Of a stretch of 64,000 bases of DNA, positions 41,001 through 54,500 are shown in pieces (position 1 is the first letter of the stretch; every line of letters starts with the position of its first letter). A program made the position numbers and the translations under genes. Origin of the DNA: Omphiscola glabra (lineage: Eukaryota > Mollusca > Gastropoda > Lymnaeidae); NCBI GenBank assembly GCA_964017045.1, contig OZ024807.1, positions 9,691,981 through 9,755,980 on the forward strand, read 5' to 3'. The notes below the pieces were generated by a model. The model was not told where the DNA came from. It saw only the letters and a list, made by a program, of their open reading frames with translations, and searched no databases.

Positions 41001-44000
41001 CATCTTTACAGTAAAACTAAAAAATTGATGTTTGTAGAAAAAAAAGGGAGTTGCAGATAAATTATCTTAGATACAGTAAAATGACTTTGGAAGAGCAATG
41101 TTGTAATAAAATGAAAATGCGGACAAAAATGAATACATGGAGATAAAAAAGCCTCACCTCCAGAAGGTTGGTGAATGTTCGCACCATGTTGACAAGGGAG
41201 TGGGAGATAACTCTTTTGAACTGGGGAGTCTTGCCCCTTGGTTTCTGGCTGCTTCCGAACATGGCGGGCTGAGTGCATTTGGTGACATAATCCAAGACAG
41301 TCTCTATGTAAATGTTACACAGCTCTGGAGAGAACATTAGAAGAGCTTTAATTTACTTTCATTAAATCTGGGATGAAATTCTGAAACCACTTGAAGAGAA
41401 ATTAAAAACTAATTTTCATATTTCAAGCATAATATTGAGTATTTGTTTATTTCATGAACATAATTTGAACATTTAAAAAAAAAATTTTTAAAGGAAGATT
41501 TCAAAAAAGAGCTTTAAAAAAAATACTAGGATATTTCTTCTTATTTTTTGAGAAGTAAGTTTTAAAATTCATTCCTATTATACATGGCAATTTTAAAAAT
41601 ATCTCTCTTTAGCATCTTGGTCCTACATTAATTTTCAACAAGGTAAATTGCATCAAGTTCGACTGTTCACATAATCTTAATTTAAACACAAAATGGTACA
41701 AAACAGTCTGTATTTTTCAAGGGCAGATAAGCAAATACTTCATTTGAACATGCTAAGAGCATTAATTAGAAGGTATGTGATATGGTGTTGGGATTTGGGG
41801 GGGGGGGGTGTCTTTGTGCTGCATTTCCTTTGTCATTTTATTATGTGCCTTTGCATTTAAAAACTTTATTCAACAAAAGGGTCAATGGCCTTCATCTGCG
41901 CTGGCAAAGGGGGTCAATGGCCTTCATCCGCGCTGGCAAAGAGGTCCCATGGACCGAAAAAGCTTAAGAAACCCCCCCCCCCCCCCCCCGAGTTAAAACC
42001 AATCTTTTAAAAAAGAGACGGATAACCAGCAAAGGGATGGCTAAATGATTTGATCACAAACCTGTCAGCAAGTCTTTGTCCGGCTCGTTCCTGTGATCCA
42101 GCCACTGGACCAGCATCAGCTTCCACCCCACATCAGTGGCACTCATGACCAGTACCCCCACGGTGGCCAGCAGGGATGGGGCCATATTTTCAAGGCTCTC
42201 CAGCTGGTTTTTTTGGGGGGGAAAACATTAGGACATGGAGAGAGATATATAGGACATAGAGAGAGATATATAGGACATGGACAGAGATATATAGGACATG
42301 GACAGAGATATATAGAATATGGACAGAGACATTTAGGACATGGACAGAGATATATTGGACATGGACAGAGATATATAGGAAATGGACAGAGATATATAGG
42401 ACATGGACAGAGATATATAGGACATGGACAGATAAGAGCTTCACGTGCTGGCAGTTTGCATTTCAGTGTACAGACTGTCAGCAGTTACTGATTTGACGTT
42501 GAATTAGTTTAATTGTGATGTGCAAAATATTCAAAAGCAGTGTGTTCCACGACAGCTTACCCCACAGCAGCATATTTTACTGCAGTATAGTTATGTAGAA
42601 GTCAGTAGTACAGAAATCTATATCACTTTTTATTAGCGTCAGTTCATGCGATCAAATTTTCTATCGTGCATTTGATACAATTTTTTTTATGAAGCCTCAT
42701 CACAACTTTCACCTCATCACAACTTTCAAATTACTATTTAATCAAATTCCATTTTTTTCCAAAAAAAAGACCATGTACAAAATAGTGCATTCATACACAA
42801 ATTTGACGTGAAATTTGAAGCTAATGTGATCATGTGAACTAACGCTTACAGTGCAAGGAGTTTCAAAAGAGCAAACATGTCTAAAACAGATTCAGTGTGC
42901 CCGTGGCACCTCCCTCTCTAAACCCACTTAAGTTTTAAAATGGAACCGGCTGTCCATGCATTACTATCGCTCCAATTGACATTTAAGTCTATTTGTATTA
43001 AAACCACGTCTCATATGAATCCCATTGGTCAAACATACCTCCAATACGATCCCCATTGATTAAACCTACCACCTGTATGAAACTCATTGGCTAAACAATT
43101 TTTGAAACCTACCTCCCATATAAACCTCACTGATTAAACCTACCACCCCTAAGAACCTCATTAGTTAAACCTACCACCCCTAAGAACCTCATTGGTTAAA
43201 CATACCACCTGTATGAAACTCATTGGCTAAAAAATTTTTTAAACCTACCACCCATAAGAACCTCATTGGTTAAACCAAACCCTCATATGAACCGCATTGG
43301 TTAAACCTACCACCCATAAGAACCTCATTGGTTAAACCAAACCCTCATGTGAACCTCATTGGTTAAACTTACCACCCATAAGAACCTCATTGGTTAAACT
43401 TACCACCCATAAGAACCTCATTGGTTAAACTTACCACCCATAAGAACCTCATTGGTTAAACTTACCACCCATAAGAACCTCATTGGTTAAACTTACCACC
43501 CATAAGAACCTCATTGGTTAAACTTACCACCCATAAGAGCCTCATTGGTTAAACTTACCTCCCAAATGAACCTGAGTGTGTTTGGTATAGTGAGTCTCTC
43601 ATTGTTTGGTAACACAACAGACCCAGTGTGGTTGAGGATAGAGTGGAGCAGTTCCATCTGGTAGCTGTCACACTGGATCCAAAAAAAAAGAAGAAAACCC
43701 ACATATTTATGGACCACAAAACCATGGAGTAAAATGGACTTGTGAGAAATTTTCTTGCAAGTGCCAATTTATAAAATTATATCAATAAACTGATATAGTC
43801 CTATACAGAATCTCATACAGATATAACAGAAAAAAGCAACAAAAAACATGTAACACCTAATTAGTTTACAGGTAAGGAATTAACTTCATTCAAAATTAGC
43901 TTGTAAAGAGACAAACCTCTCCATCCAGCTGCATGATCTTCATCATTGGCTTATTGCTGCTGGCAGAAGTGGGTGGAGTTACACAAAATTTTCTCAGCAG

Positions 44001-45527
44001 GGCTGTTAGTAAACCATCATGCCACTCCCTGAAAAATAAAGTACATGACAGCTACTCTATTAATTTTTTTTTCTTTTGATCTCTAATATCTATAAGCTTG
44101 TCTCATCTGTGAAATTTCCATCTCTATAATATAAATCATAATTTCTTCTTTTTTTATTAATTTAGGTTACTTTTTTTTTTCAAGTGGAAGTAATCCTTTT
44201 AGCAGGGGTGACTCACTAGGGGAAAAATATATTCCAGTTTAAAAAAGCAACATGTATTAAAAAGGGAAAAAAACAAACATATTGTAGACAAATATTGATA
44301 ATTTTTAAAATTATTTTTCTTTTTTTTTAAGTTTTTGACCTGGTTTTGTCATCAAAATGTCCCAGCAGTTCTCCACTCTCCACGGCCTTGATGAACACGC
44401 TCTGAACATTGATGGTCTTACCACGCTCCCTCTCCGCCACTGCAAATGTTTTGATACACTCTGATTTCCCACAGCCTGACGGCCCCACCACAAGGATCTG
44501 TCAATGAATTATGGCAGTCGCATAAAATAAATGGAAATATATTATGAACGTTTTAAGAACTCCAAGTCAAATTTTTTTTACATTCTTCTCTTTCTATATC
44601 ATTTTTTTTTTACTAGCGACTCATAAAAATGCTTTAAACATTTCTGAGCTTGAAATATGAAAAAAGGCATAAGCAGCCCAAAGGGAATATATTATGCTGT
44701 TTTTTACATTGAATCTTATTCAAATTTTTCTTAGGCTTCAACAATCATATATTTTTTTTAAATCTGCAAGTAAGGCATGTTTATTCTAAGTGTAAAAAAA
44801 TTTGCATGCGTAAATTATGCAATGTAGGATATCTCATTTGCATTAATTTTGAGATTTCAGTTTAATTCATAAAGATTGAATTAGTTCATTCAGTTCCCTA
44901 CAAGAATGTATATAGTTTTATATTTGTAAAGTAATTAGTTTATTTTTTTATAAATTATTTAGCAAAGTCAGTGCAGGGCTTGTTCAAAGTGCTCCATTTT
45001 CTTGGCAAAGAAATGTTCTGTCTCAAGAGGGTTAAAAGAAAAGCAACAATTCAAAAAAGAAACAGAGATGTTTTTTTTACTTAAATTCACCAACCCCAAA
45101 GATCTAATCTTAAGGAGTTAACCTACTGATTGATGGGCTGAGTTCAGATGAGCAAGCTGCAAGGCTCTGGCCTGGAAGGCGGTGCCAGGCAGAAGGCCCA
45201 GGTCAGCCGTCGCCACGGAAATGGCATCTTTGATGTCTTCAAGGGCCTGCTTAGCTTCAGGGTTAAGTACAGGTGAGAACTTGTCCTCATGGTCCAGGGA
45301 GATGACAGGTGTGTTGAGGCGGAGAGAATCTGGGAGGATATGTAGTGTTTGACATGAATTTAACTGCACTGATAATAAAATGAAAAGGGAATGTGAGGGT
45401 GGAAGAGTGAGAGAGACAGAGAAAGAGAGAGAGAAAGAAAGAGATCATTGGAGGAAGAGTTAGAGAGAGAAAGAGATAATTGGAGGAAGAGTTAGAGAGA
45501 GAAAGAGATAACTGGTCAAAGAGTGTT

Positions 45528-45562
<35 letters not shown>

Positions 45563-48500
45563 AAAGAGATAAATGGTGGAAGATGTTGAGCGTAAAAGAG
45601 ATATCATTATTTTCATGGTTAATATTTTAATTTTGCAGATTCATATTGTTTTTTAAAACATATAAATTATTTTTTGAAGACTGGTTTACCCCTTAGTGAC
45701 TTTTGTGAATCAATACTCTTAGATGTTTTGATTCTCACATTAGCCTTGGGTAGCTGTGAGGCTCCATTCTTTTCTTCTTCAGGTTCTGTGTGAAAAGTTA
45801 TTTTATTTAAATAAACAAACAGTCTGTGTGAAAAGAAAATATATTGAAATAAATGAAAAATCTGTGTGACAGGCCAACAGCATCTCAGTGTGACAGGCCA
45901 ATAGTTGGTTCCATGTCACAGGCCAACAGTGGCTCCATGTCACAGGCCAACAGTTGGCTCCATGTCACAGGCCAACAGTTGGCTCCATGTTACAGGCCAA
46001 CAGTTGGCTCCATGTCACAGGCCAACAGTTGGCTCCATGTCACAGGCCAACAGTTGGCTCCATGTCACAGGCCAACAGTGGCTCCATGTCACAAGCCAAC
46101 AGTGGCTCCATGTCACAGGCAACAGTTGGCTCCATGTCACAGGCCAATAGTTGGCTCCATGTCACAGGCCAACAGTGACTCCATGTGGCAGGCCAACAGT
46201 TGGCTCCATGTCACAGGCCAACAGTTGGCTCCATGTCACAGGCCAACAGTTGGCTCCATGTCACAGGCCAACAGTGGCTCCAGGGTCACAGGCCAATGAT
46301 GAAAAAAAAAAAAACTATAATGACTGCTCCACAAATATTTCCTTACCATAAAAATTTCATAAAAATGTCTCCTTAATAAAAAAAGGCCAAGAGCCCCCCC
46401 CCCACCCCCACACTGCTTTAGGGTTAACAGATAAGCAAAATGTCTGCATAATTCGGGTATGAATAAAACAAATTATTTAAAAAATTATCAAGCTTGGAAC
46501 TTTTGTTGCTGAAAACTGCCAACCTTCTTCACCCCCAAATATCATGGGCATCTCTACATTGGGCCAAAGGTCATTCAGGATGGTGGCAAACACACTGGCA
46601 TCTCTGGATGTCATGCGTGGCATGAACGTGTCCCGCAGAGCCATGGTCAGCGCATCCTCCTCCCGACGCAGCTTCCTGGTGGATATGACCAGGTCCTCTG
46701 GGTGAGACTCTCCTTTAGAATGTATAGTTCAATAGGTTAGAGGTCAGATGTCACTGAATTTTTTTTTTTTTTTAAACTTGGAACTTTTAAGTGAGTTATC
46801 AGGAGTTCTTAGAGCACCTGTTTGAGCGTTAAGAATTTTTTTTAAAAATAACATTTCTAGAAACATTACATGGTAACCGCTGGAGTTCAATATAGAAACT
46901 AACATGACATTTCTGTTTTAATGTCTACCTATAGCGTACCTTTATCATCATTCATTAGGTCTGTCTCTGGTATGGTTGACAGGCCTGTTTCTGAGACGAG
47001 ACAATTTTAAACTTTATAAAAAAGAGTTCACTATATCTCAGCTTTTTTTTTAAAGTAAAATAATTTAATTTTGGGTTGTTTTTTTTTTAAACCTAAAATA
47101 TAAGGTAGCAAATATGATGCAAGTCATCTTAATATATTTTAATACAGTCGAACCAGCTTATCTCGACCTTGGTTAACTCGCTTACCCTATTAAGTCGACG
47201 TTTTTGAATTGGAACCGCCAAATTCTCTCTTTGTCTTATCATTTTCTCATCGGTTACGTCGATTCTTTTATGTCGCCGAACCCTAATATCTCAAGCACAA
47301 AAGAGGGCCAAATTTGCCACTTAAAGTTGGTTATCTCGATTTTTCATGGCAATTAATCACAGCCAAATCATTTTGATTGGTTATTTACTTATTTAGTGGT
47401 TTTTTTACCGCCTCAAATTCAAATGTTTTTATTTGCGACAAATTACCATCGAAATTGTTAGGCCTCACGAAATTAGCGACGATTTTTTTATACCGGAAGT
47501 ATTTATTACAAACTGAGTACCTACACAGGGACCAATCAAAATGGTTATTTTAATCAAAGGTCAGGGTTAGATCACGTGATACACGAAAGGAAAATACCCA
47601 ATTTTGCTAGATTTTATCGGCGATTGAAAGCTTCGGTTGCTTTCGTAATTTTCTTTGTGGCGAAACGTTGGACTAACCAATAAAATGATCGTACTTGGTT
47701 CACTGCGCATGTGCTGAGTTCACATAGCACGTGATCACGGTCCGTATGGTTGTTCACTCCAATGACAGTTCAAACAAATAACGGCAACGCTGTTGTGTAA
47801 AAAAAAACTCCAAAAACACGTGCATGTACATTCTCATTTATTAACGCACATCATGTCCATAAAGAAACTTCAAGCACATGTTAATATTTTGCCGCCATAT
47901 TGGTTTTCGTTTATCTCGATCATCGGTTATCTCGACGCTTTTTGGCAAACCCCGAGGCCGTTGACATAACCGGGTTGTACTGTAATAATAAAACCTTGCT
48001 TAAACACATATCCTCATTCAAACAATTGAATTCTTTTACTATTATTATTTATTTATTTTATGCTGTTGCAAGCGAAAAAATAAGGCCTCAGATCCAATGG
48101 TCATTAACATGACATGTTGGGTCAATAAATACCTTTGCTTTCAGCCTGTAGCTTGTCCATGAGAGCACCTGCTTGGTTCACCACCCCTTTGAGGGATTGT
48201 ATACTCCAGCCATAGAAGCTGGCACTTCTTGGAGTACCTGAACAAGCAAAGAAATTTTTGGGGCAAATCATTTTTTTAAAAAGATTCAGCGTGGGAGAGT
48301 AAAGAGTTTTCAAATATAAAGCTGTGTCTGGTGAAAAGGTAAAAAAAAATGTTTGATGACTATGAGTATATTTTCATGAGGCCATTAAATGTTAAACTAA
48401 ATTCAAATATAAAACTGTGTCTGGTGGAAAGGTAAAAAAATGTGTTTGATGACTATGAGTATATTTTCATGTAGCCATTAATGGTTAAACTAAATTCAAA

Positions 48501-51500
48501 TATAAAGCTGTGTCTGGTGAAAAGGTAAAAAAATATGTTTGATGACTTTATAGTATATTTTCATGTAGCCATTACATGTTAAGCTAAATTTAATTATACG
48601 GTTTTAAAACTGCATATTTTCAATAACAACTCTCCAAAAGAAGTTAATCGGAAAGAGAGATAGAAGTATTTACTTACAACTCTCATTTTGATTAAGCATA
48701 GGTACATAGCGTTAGGAAAAAAATGGAATTTTTAAATATTTTTTTTTAAGTTTGGTGGTATTAAAACTGTAGTTTAAAAAAAAAAATAATAATGACAATC
48801 TACAGAGCAAAGGGAACTAAGATGAGCTACAAATTATTTAGATTACTCTAAGGGTATAATCATGGGGGGCAGGAATTCTGTTGAGTTACCCAAGAAAATG
48901 TGGTTGGACACAAATGTGTTGGTGCCAAACATGTCACGGCAGGTTTCGTACAGCTGGGTGATCTTCCAGGCCAACTCTCTACCATACACAAAACCTGGCA
49001 ATGAGTCACAACAAAGTCAAATTTTGTCTAAAATTATTAGTGCCTTTTTCCAAAAGATACATGGGTACCATATTTTACGGACTATAAGATGCACTTTTTT
49101 CTTCAAAAAATTGCCTCCAAAATTCAGGTGAGTCTTATACTCAAAATTAATATAAATGGTAAAAATGTTATGTTTATTAAAAATTGCATAAAAATTAAGG
49201 TGTGTCTTATAGTCTGTAAAATACGGTAATTTAAAGCTACATAGTGAAAATTGTTAATTATTTTTAAAACATGAATATTACGTAATTGCAATTAATTACA
49301 TAATATTTTTAGAATTTGACTAAAAATAAGATGCTTATCTAGAAGAATCTTTTGGTTTTGTTTTAGATAGTTACTGAAGTATACATGCACATATCTATAT
49401 ATACATTCTCTAAAAAAAAATCAGTTGAAAATAATGTAATACATTTCTTTGATTTTAAACGAAGCAGTTATGTAACATACAACAATGATAAAGTTTTTTT
49501 TTTCAATAACATTACTCCCTACCTTGACTGAACAGGAGGACTTCCAAAGAGAGTAGAAGATCTGGCTTTGTGAGGGAGACCACTCTAAACTGTTTCAGAA
49601 TTTCATCAGGAAGTTGAGCAGTGGCAGATGGGTAAATCAGGAGGTTGTCAGAGTTGCGAGGGGTGACTTGTACTGATGAGTCCATCAGGGCAAAACAGGC
49701 ACCCTAAACAATGAGAAGTTTGAGATATTTTGTTTGCTTGTTAAGTACATTTAAGTATGAAGGTTAGATAAGAATATAACAAAGTATGGATATTATTCTG
49801 AGCAGCGACATAAGAGCTTTACTAATGCACAATTGCTATGTGACAATTACACTGACATTCATTTTGATCCACATTTAGGAGGGGACAAAGTTTTGGCCCC
49901 TGTATTCCACCGGTCCACCGACTTCATTTTTCCTATAATGTTTATTTAGTTCAAGTCATTTCAATTTAAAGTTTGGACATGATCTCGGGGATAATTTTTT
50001 AATGCAGCGCCAGATGTATGGGAAAGTGTGATTATAGTAGTTTTGTGAGGCCCAGGTAGACTAAAAGTAAAAATATATAAATTTTTAATATAAAGGAATA
50101 CCGCAAAGGTGTTTTTTGTTTACCAAACAGCACATAAAAGTAAAGAGAAGACCAGTTAAATTGATGTTAAGTGTGTTTCTAGGTTTATGATATATACTTA
50201 TATGCAAATAGTGCCTTGAGTTAAAATTATCATTACAGCATTGACTTTTTTTATTCAAATAACAAAATTATTGATTCTGTTATTTTTTTTATTTTTTTTG
50301 GGGGGGTTTAAAATAAGGTAATGATAATCTTACATGTGGGGATAGCTGCACATCATCAGCCAGCAAGTGAACAGCTGCCTTCCCAGCATGCAAGGCCTCC
50401 ATGACAGCAGACATAAGCTGTGCCAGAAGGCTCAGACAAGATGGCTTCAGGAGGGAGATCTCATTGAAACAAACCCAGCAACCTGAATGGTTGGTTAAAA
50501 ACAAACAAACAAGTAATGCATGTGATTCAAAGGCTCATGCCAGTTATTTTAACTTTAGATCATACAAACTTGGACAGAAAAGCTCTTCATACAAAAATAC
50601 AGTTTTGTCGGCTTCAGAGGTTTGGTCATTTGAAAGTACCTGCATCTATTCAACTGATTTTTTTGTGTGGTTAATATCAATTGATAAGAAGTAATGTATA
50701 CTCTGCTAAATATTTAATGTTGCTTGACTGATCCCCCGCAACTCCACCCTCCCCCTCCCTATACACACTTCTTTAGAAGACTCATCAAATCAAAGCCTGC
50801 ATTTAAATGAAAACCAAACTTACCAGTTGCAGCCAGCCCTCTGAAAATATCCTGCAACTGTGTGTAGTCAGTGGTCAGAGCACAGTTGAACATGTACAGC
50901 GGCTGACCAAGACATTTGGACATCTCATGGATCAGCTCAAATTTGGTACCTTCCTGGTGTAAAAAAAATTTGTCAAAACGTTTTAACTTCATCACACATT
51001 GTTACAAAATTGAGGGGGCCTGAAAAGTCCTCTCAGCCTAATTTTAAAAACCAGTAAATATGTGTACATGATAAGTCTCCTACCCTTGGTCCAGTGGCCA
51101 ACATTCCAATGTGTTCCTGTAGAGCCTGGGCAATCATGAGAAAGACTTTCTCTGTCAGAGGTGAGATGACTTCTCTGGTTGAGGATCCCAGGTACTCAAA
51201 GCCATATTCAAATTTTGCTTTCATGCACTGTAACATTGATCCTCAAGTTAGTTCATCTATTTTCACTGATATAACTAATTTAAAAAATTCAGTGTGAACA
51301 CTTAGCATAAAAATACTGGAATGCATTCAAAATGTTTAAAAAATTGATAAGTTTTGCCCGTTTTTTTTTTTAATTTACCTGTCTTCATTTTTTAAAACTT
51401 AATCTTATGAAAAAAATTATTGAGGAATCAGAATTTGTTGTTTTCCTGCCAATTTTGTTTTGTTTGCAATAAAGTTCTTATGTATTTTTTTTTTTTTGCA

Positions 51501-54500
51501 AAACTGTTGGGATTTAATGCCGCCACTTACTTTTACAGAAGTGACTTTTTCTTCCTGGTTGTGTTCATAGACCAGCTGGGACTTCCAGTCAAAACTTTCA
51601 ACTGGAGAGCTTCTTCTGGACACTTCAATCAATCTCTGAGCAAAAAATTTAGGAAAGATGGTGCAAGATAACAAAATAGAAAAGACAAATTAGGGGCACC
51701 ACAAATTATAACTAAATTATATCATATTCTCAGAAATTACAATGTGTCTGCAAAGCAAATCTACAGACTCAGCCAGCCTCCAAAAGGTTCTACTGGATGC
51801 AATAAAAAATGACCCATTGTGAAGATGGTGAAGGCACTTAATTGTTTTCAATAAAAAGAACAAAAATATTAACACAAACTTTTATGATTAACTTACTACA
51901 CATTAGAACCTAATAATACTATTAATATGAAATTAAAAAAGGAAAGATAGCTGAAGGTCAAGATTGAGGCCTGACCTGCATCAGATCCCTGAGGTGTGCA
52001 AACAGTGACAGGAGAGAGGTCAGTTTATGAACTTGGCTGGGGAACAGGGTGAGTTCTTTCTCTTGACTCTCCTCCTCCGTTACATCATCAGATCCCCCAA
52101 TGCCCTTCTCACCAGGCGGAGAAACAATCAAACTCATAGAGTCCAAGGGGGCCATGGAGTCCAGTGGAGCTGCCAGGGTGGGGGCTGATCACATGCAAAA
52201 ATTGAAAAAAATCAAATTCATTAAAATAAACAAATTACAATTTCTTTTTGTTAAATTTTGAATTTTTGTCACAATCATACAAGTTGCTGATAGAATTTAC
52301 AAATGATTTATTAATGGCAAGGTCGATAGTTAGTGCATATAAAAAAAACAGCTAGGACGAATATTACTACAGGTGAAATGTTTCTAACATCAAACTGCTA
52401 CAGTAGAAGTCCGATAATCCGGCACGTTCGGGACCGGCTCGGTGCCGACTACCAAAAATTCTGGTCTATCGGGACCGGCTCGGTGCCGACTACCAAAAAT
52501 TCTGGTCTATCGGGCGGTGCCGCTTCTCTTTAGTGTAGGCTTTGCCGTAAAACAAATGTACTTTGTTTTTTAACTACATACATACATAAATCGTAATTAT
52601 AAGAACAATTAGGTTAATAATTAAACTGCAAATACATTACGCAAATACAACAAAGTTTATTTTACATTTCATATAATGTATGTACACGTACTTTAAAACA
52701 TATTTCACTTAGATTTTAAAAAGTCACGAATGTCTTTTGTTTTCTTGACTTTTGGCGTTTAGTATAAAATTTATTTCTAATGATATGAAAATTAATAATT
52801 TCTGAAGCACTGTAGCTAGTACTAGCCTCAGCATAAGAGATAAACTTATTTAGTGATTCTGCAGCTTCTGCCCAGCTGATTTTTTCCTTTTCTTCCGTTT
52901 CGGCATCTGAGTCACTTTCTTCAAGATTTTGAGTAGGCTGAGGGTTTACTACACTGTTGATAATGTCCTCATCGGTTAGTTCTTGTTCAACAGGCTCATT
53001 CTCGTCGATTAGAAGCCACTCCTCTACCTCATCTTCAGGCAGGTTTTTCAAGGGGTTGTCAGCACTTCTAACGACATCCAAAACTTTGGTCAGAGCGTCT
53101 TGATGGTTTTCTTCCTCATCAGTCTGTAGAGTTAGGTCAGATGCAGTGTTTGCAGCTGGCCAAAGTTTTCTCCAGCATTTTTGGAGTGTTTTATTTTTTA
53201 CCTCGTTCCAAGACAGTGCAATAGCATAGACGGCATCTTTTACTGTAAACTTTTTTTGAAAATCAGTCACGTCACAGTCGGTATTTAACAGGCCTTGAAT
53301 AAAAGACCTTCTGTAAAAGCATTTAAAATTTTGAATAACCCCTTGGTCCATGGGTTGAATCAAAGATGTTACGTTAGGTGGGAGCAGAGTAGCAACAATA
53401 TTTCCAGAAACTAACTCATCTACTGGCGGGTTGGCTTTGCAATTGTCCAAAAGAAGGATGGCTTTAGTATCTTCTGGTAGACCAAGGCTTTTGAAAGATT
53501 CCTTGACCTGAGGCACAAAGTGGTGAAAAAAACAGTCTTTAAAGAGGGCGGCAGTCATCCACGCATTTGATTGAGCATCGTATTGGACAGGCAAGGGTGT
53601 AACATTCTTAAAAGCCCTGGGTTTTTTAGATTTACCTATCACAAAAGGGGTCACTCAGTGGTTTCCAGACACATTAGCACATAGCAAAACGGTTAATCTG
53701 TCTTTGTTTTTTTTTAAACCCTTGGCTGCTTTTTCTCCTCCCCCAGCTAGTGTAGATGTTGGTAAACATCGCCACAATAGCCCTGTTTCATCAGTATTGT
53801 AAATCTGTTCAGGTGTTAAATCATTATCAGCCTCGATTTTCTCAAACTCGTCTTTGTATTTTTCTGCAGAGATTTGGTTTGCTGACAGTGTTTCTCCAGT
53901 TACATCAAGTCTTCGAATTCCATGCCGAAACTTAAAGTTTCTGAGCCAACCATCAGAATAATTACATTCACTTTCAGCAACTCCTAAATCTTGGCCGAAT
54001 TTCTTTGCCTTTTCAACAATCATTGGCCCTGTTACCGGCGTTCCTTCAGAACGTACTGCACTAAGCCATTTGAACAATACACTATCTAGCTGTTCCAGTT
54101 TTGGTTTTTTTAATGTTTGTCTAGAAGCCAATTTTTCAGTTGTTACCGATTGAGAAGCAAACTTCATTAGTTCATCTTTTTATTTTTTAATGTCATAAAT
54201 AGTTGATGAGCCAATATTAAACTCATTCATTAAAACATTTCTATTCTCACATTTTTCTAGCCGTTTGATGATTTCTAGTTTCTGATTGAGAGTCAGTGTT
54301 ACGTGTTTTCGTTTCTCTCCTTTTGAACTCGAAGGCTTAGGTTTTGAAAACATGGTCACTGTACAGTTAGAACGAAACTCACTTTGTTTATAAACAGTTT
54401 CAAAAGTTACGTACGTCACCACAGATGTACTGTATTACAGTAGAGAGTAATGAGACACAGTTTACTGCGATGTGAAAGGACACAAAACAACAACGCACAA

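Noticed and set aside
45853..46351. 148-codon frame rich in [15 protein letters not shown]
   Set aside because: Read-through of a 25-bp minisatellite in several frames; not a gene.
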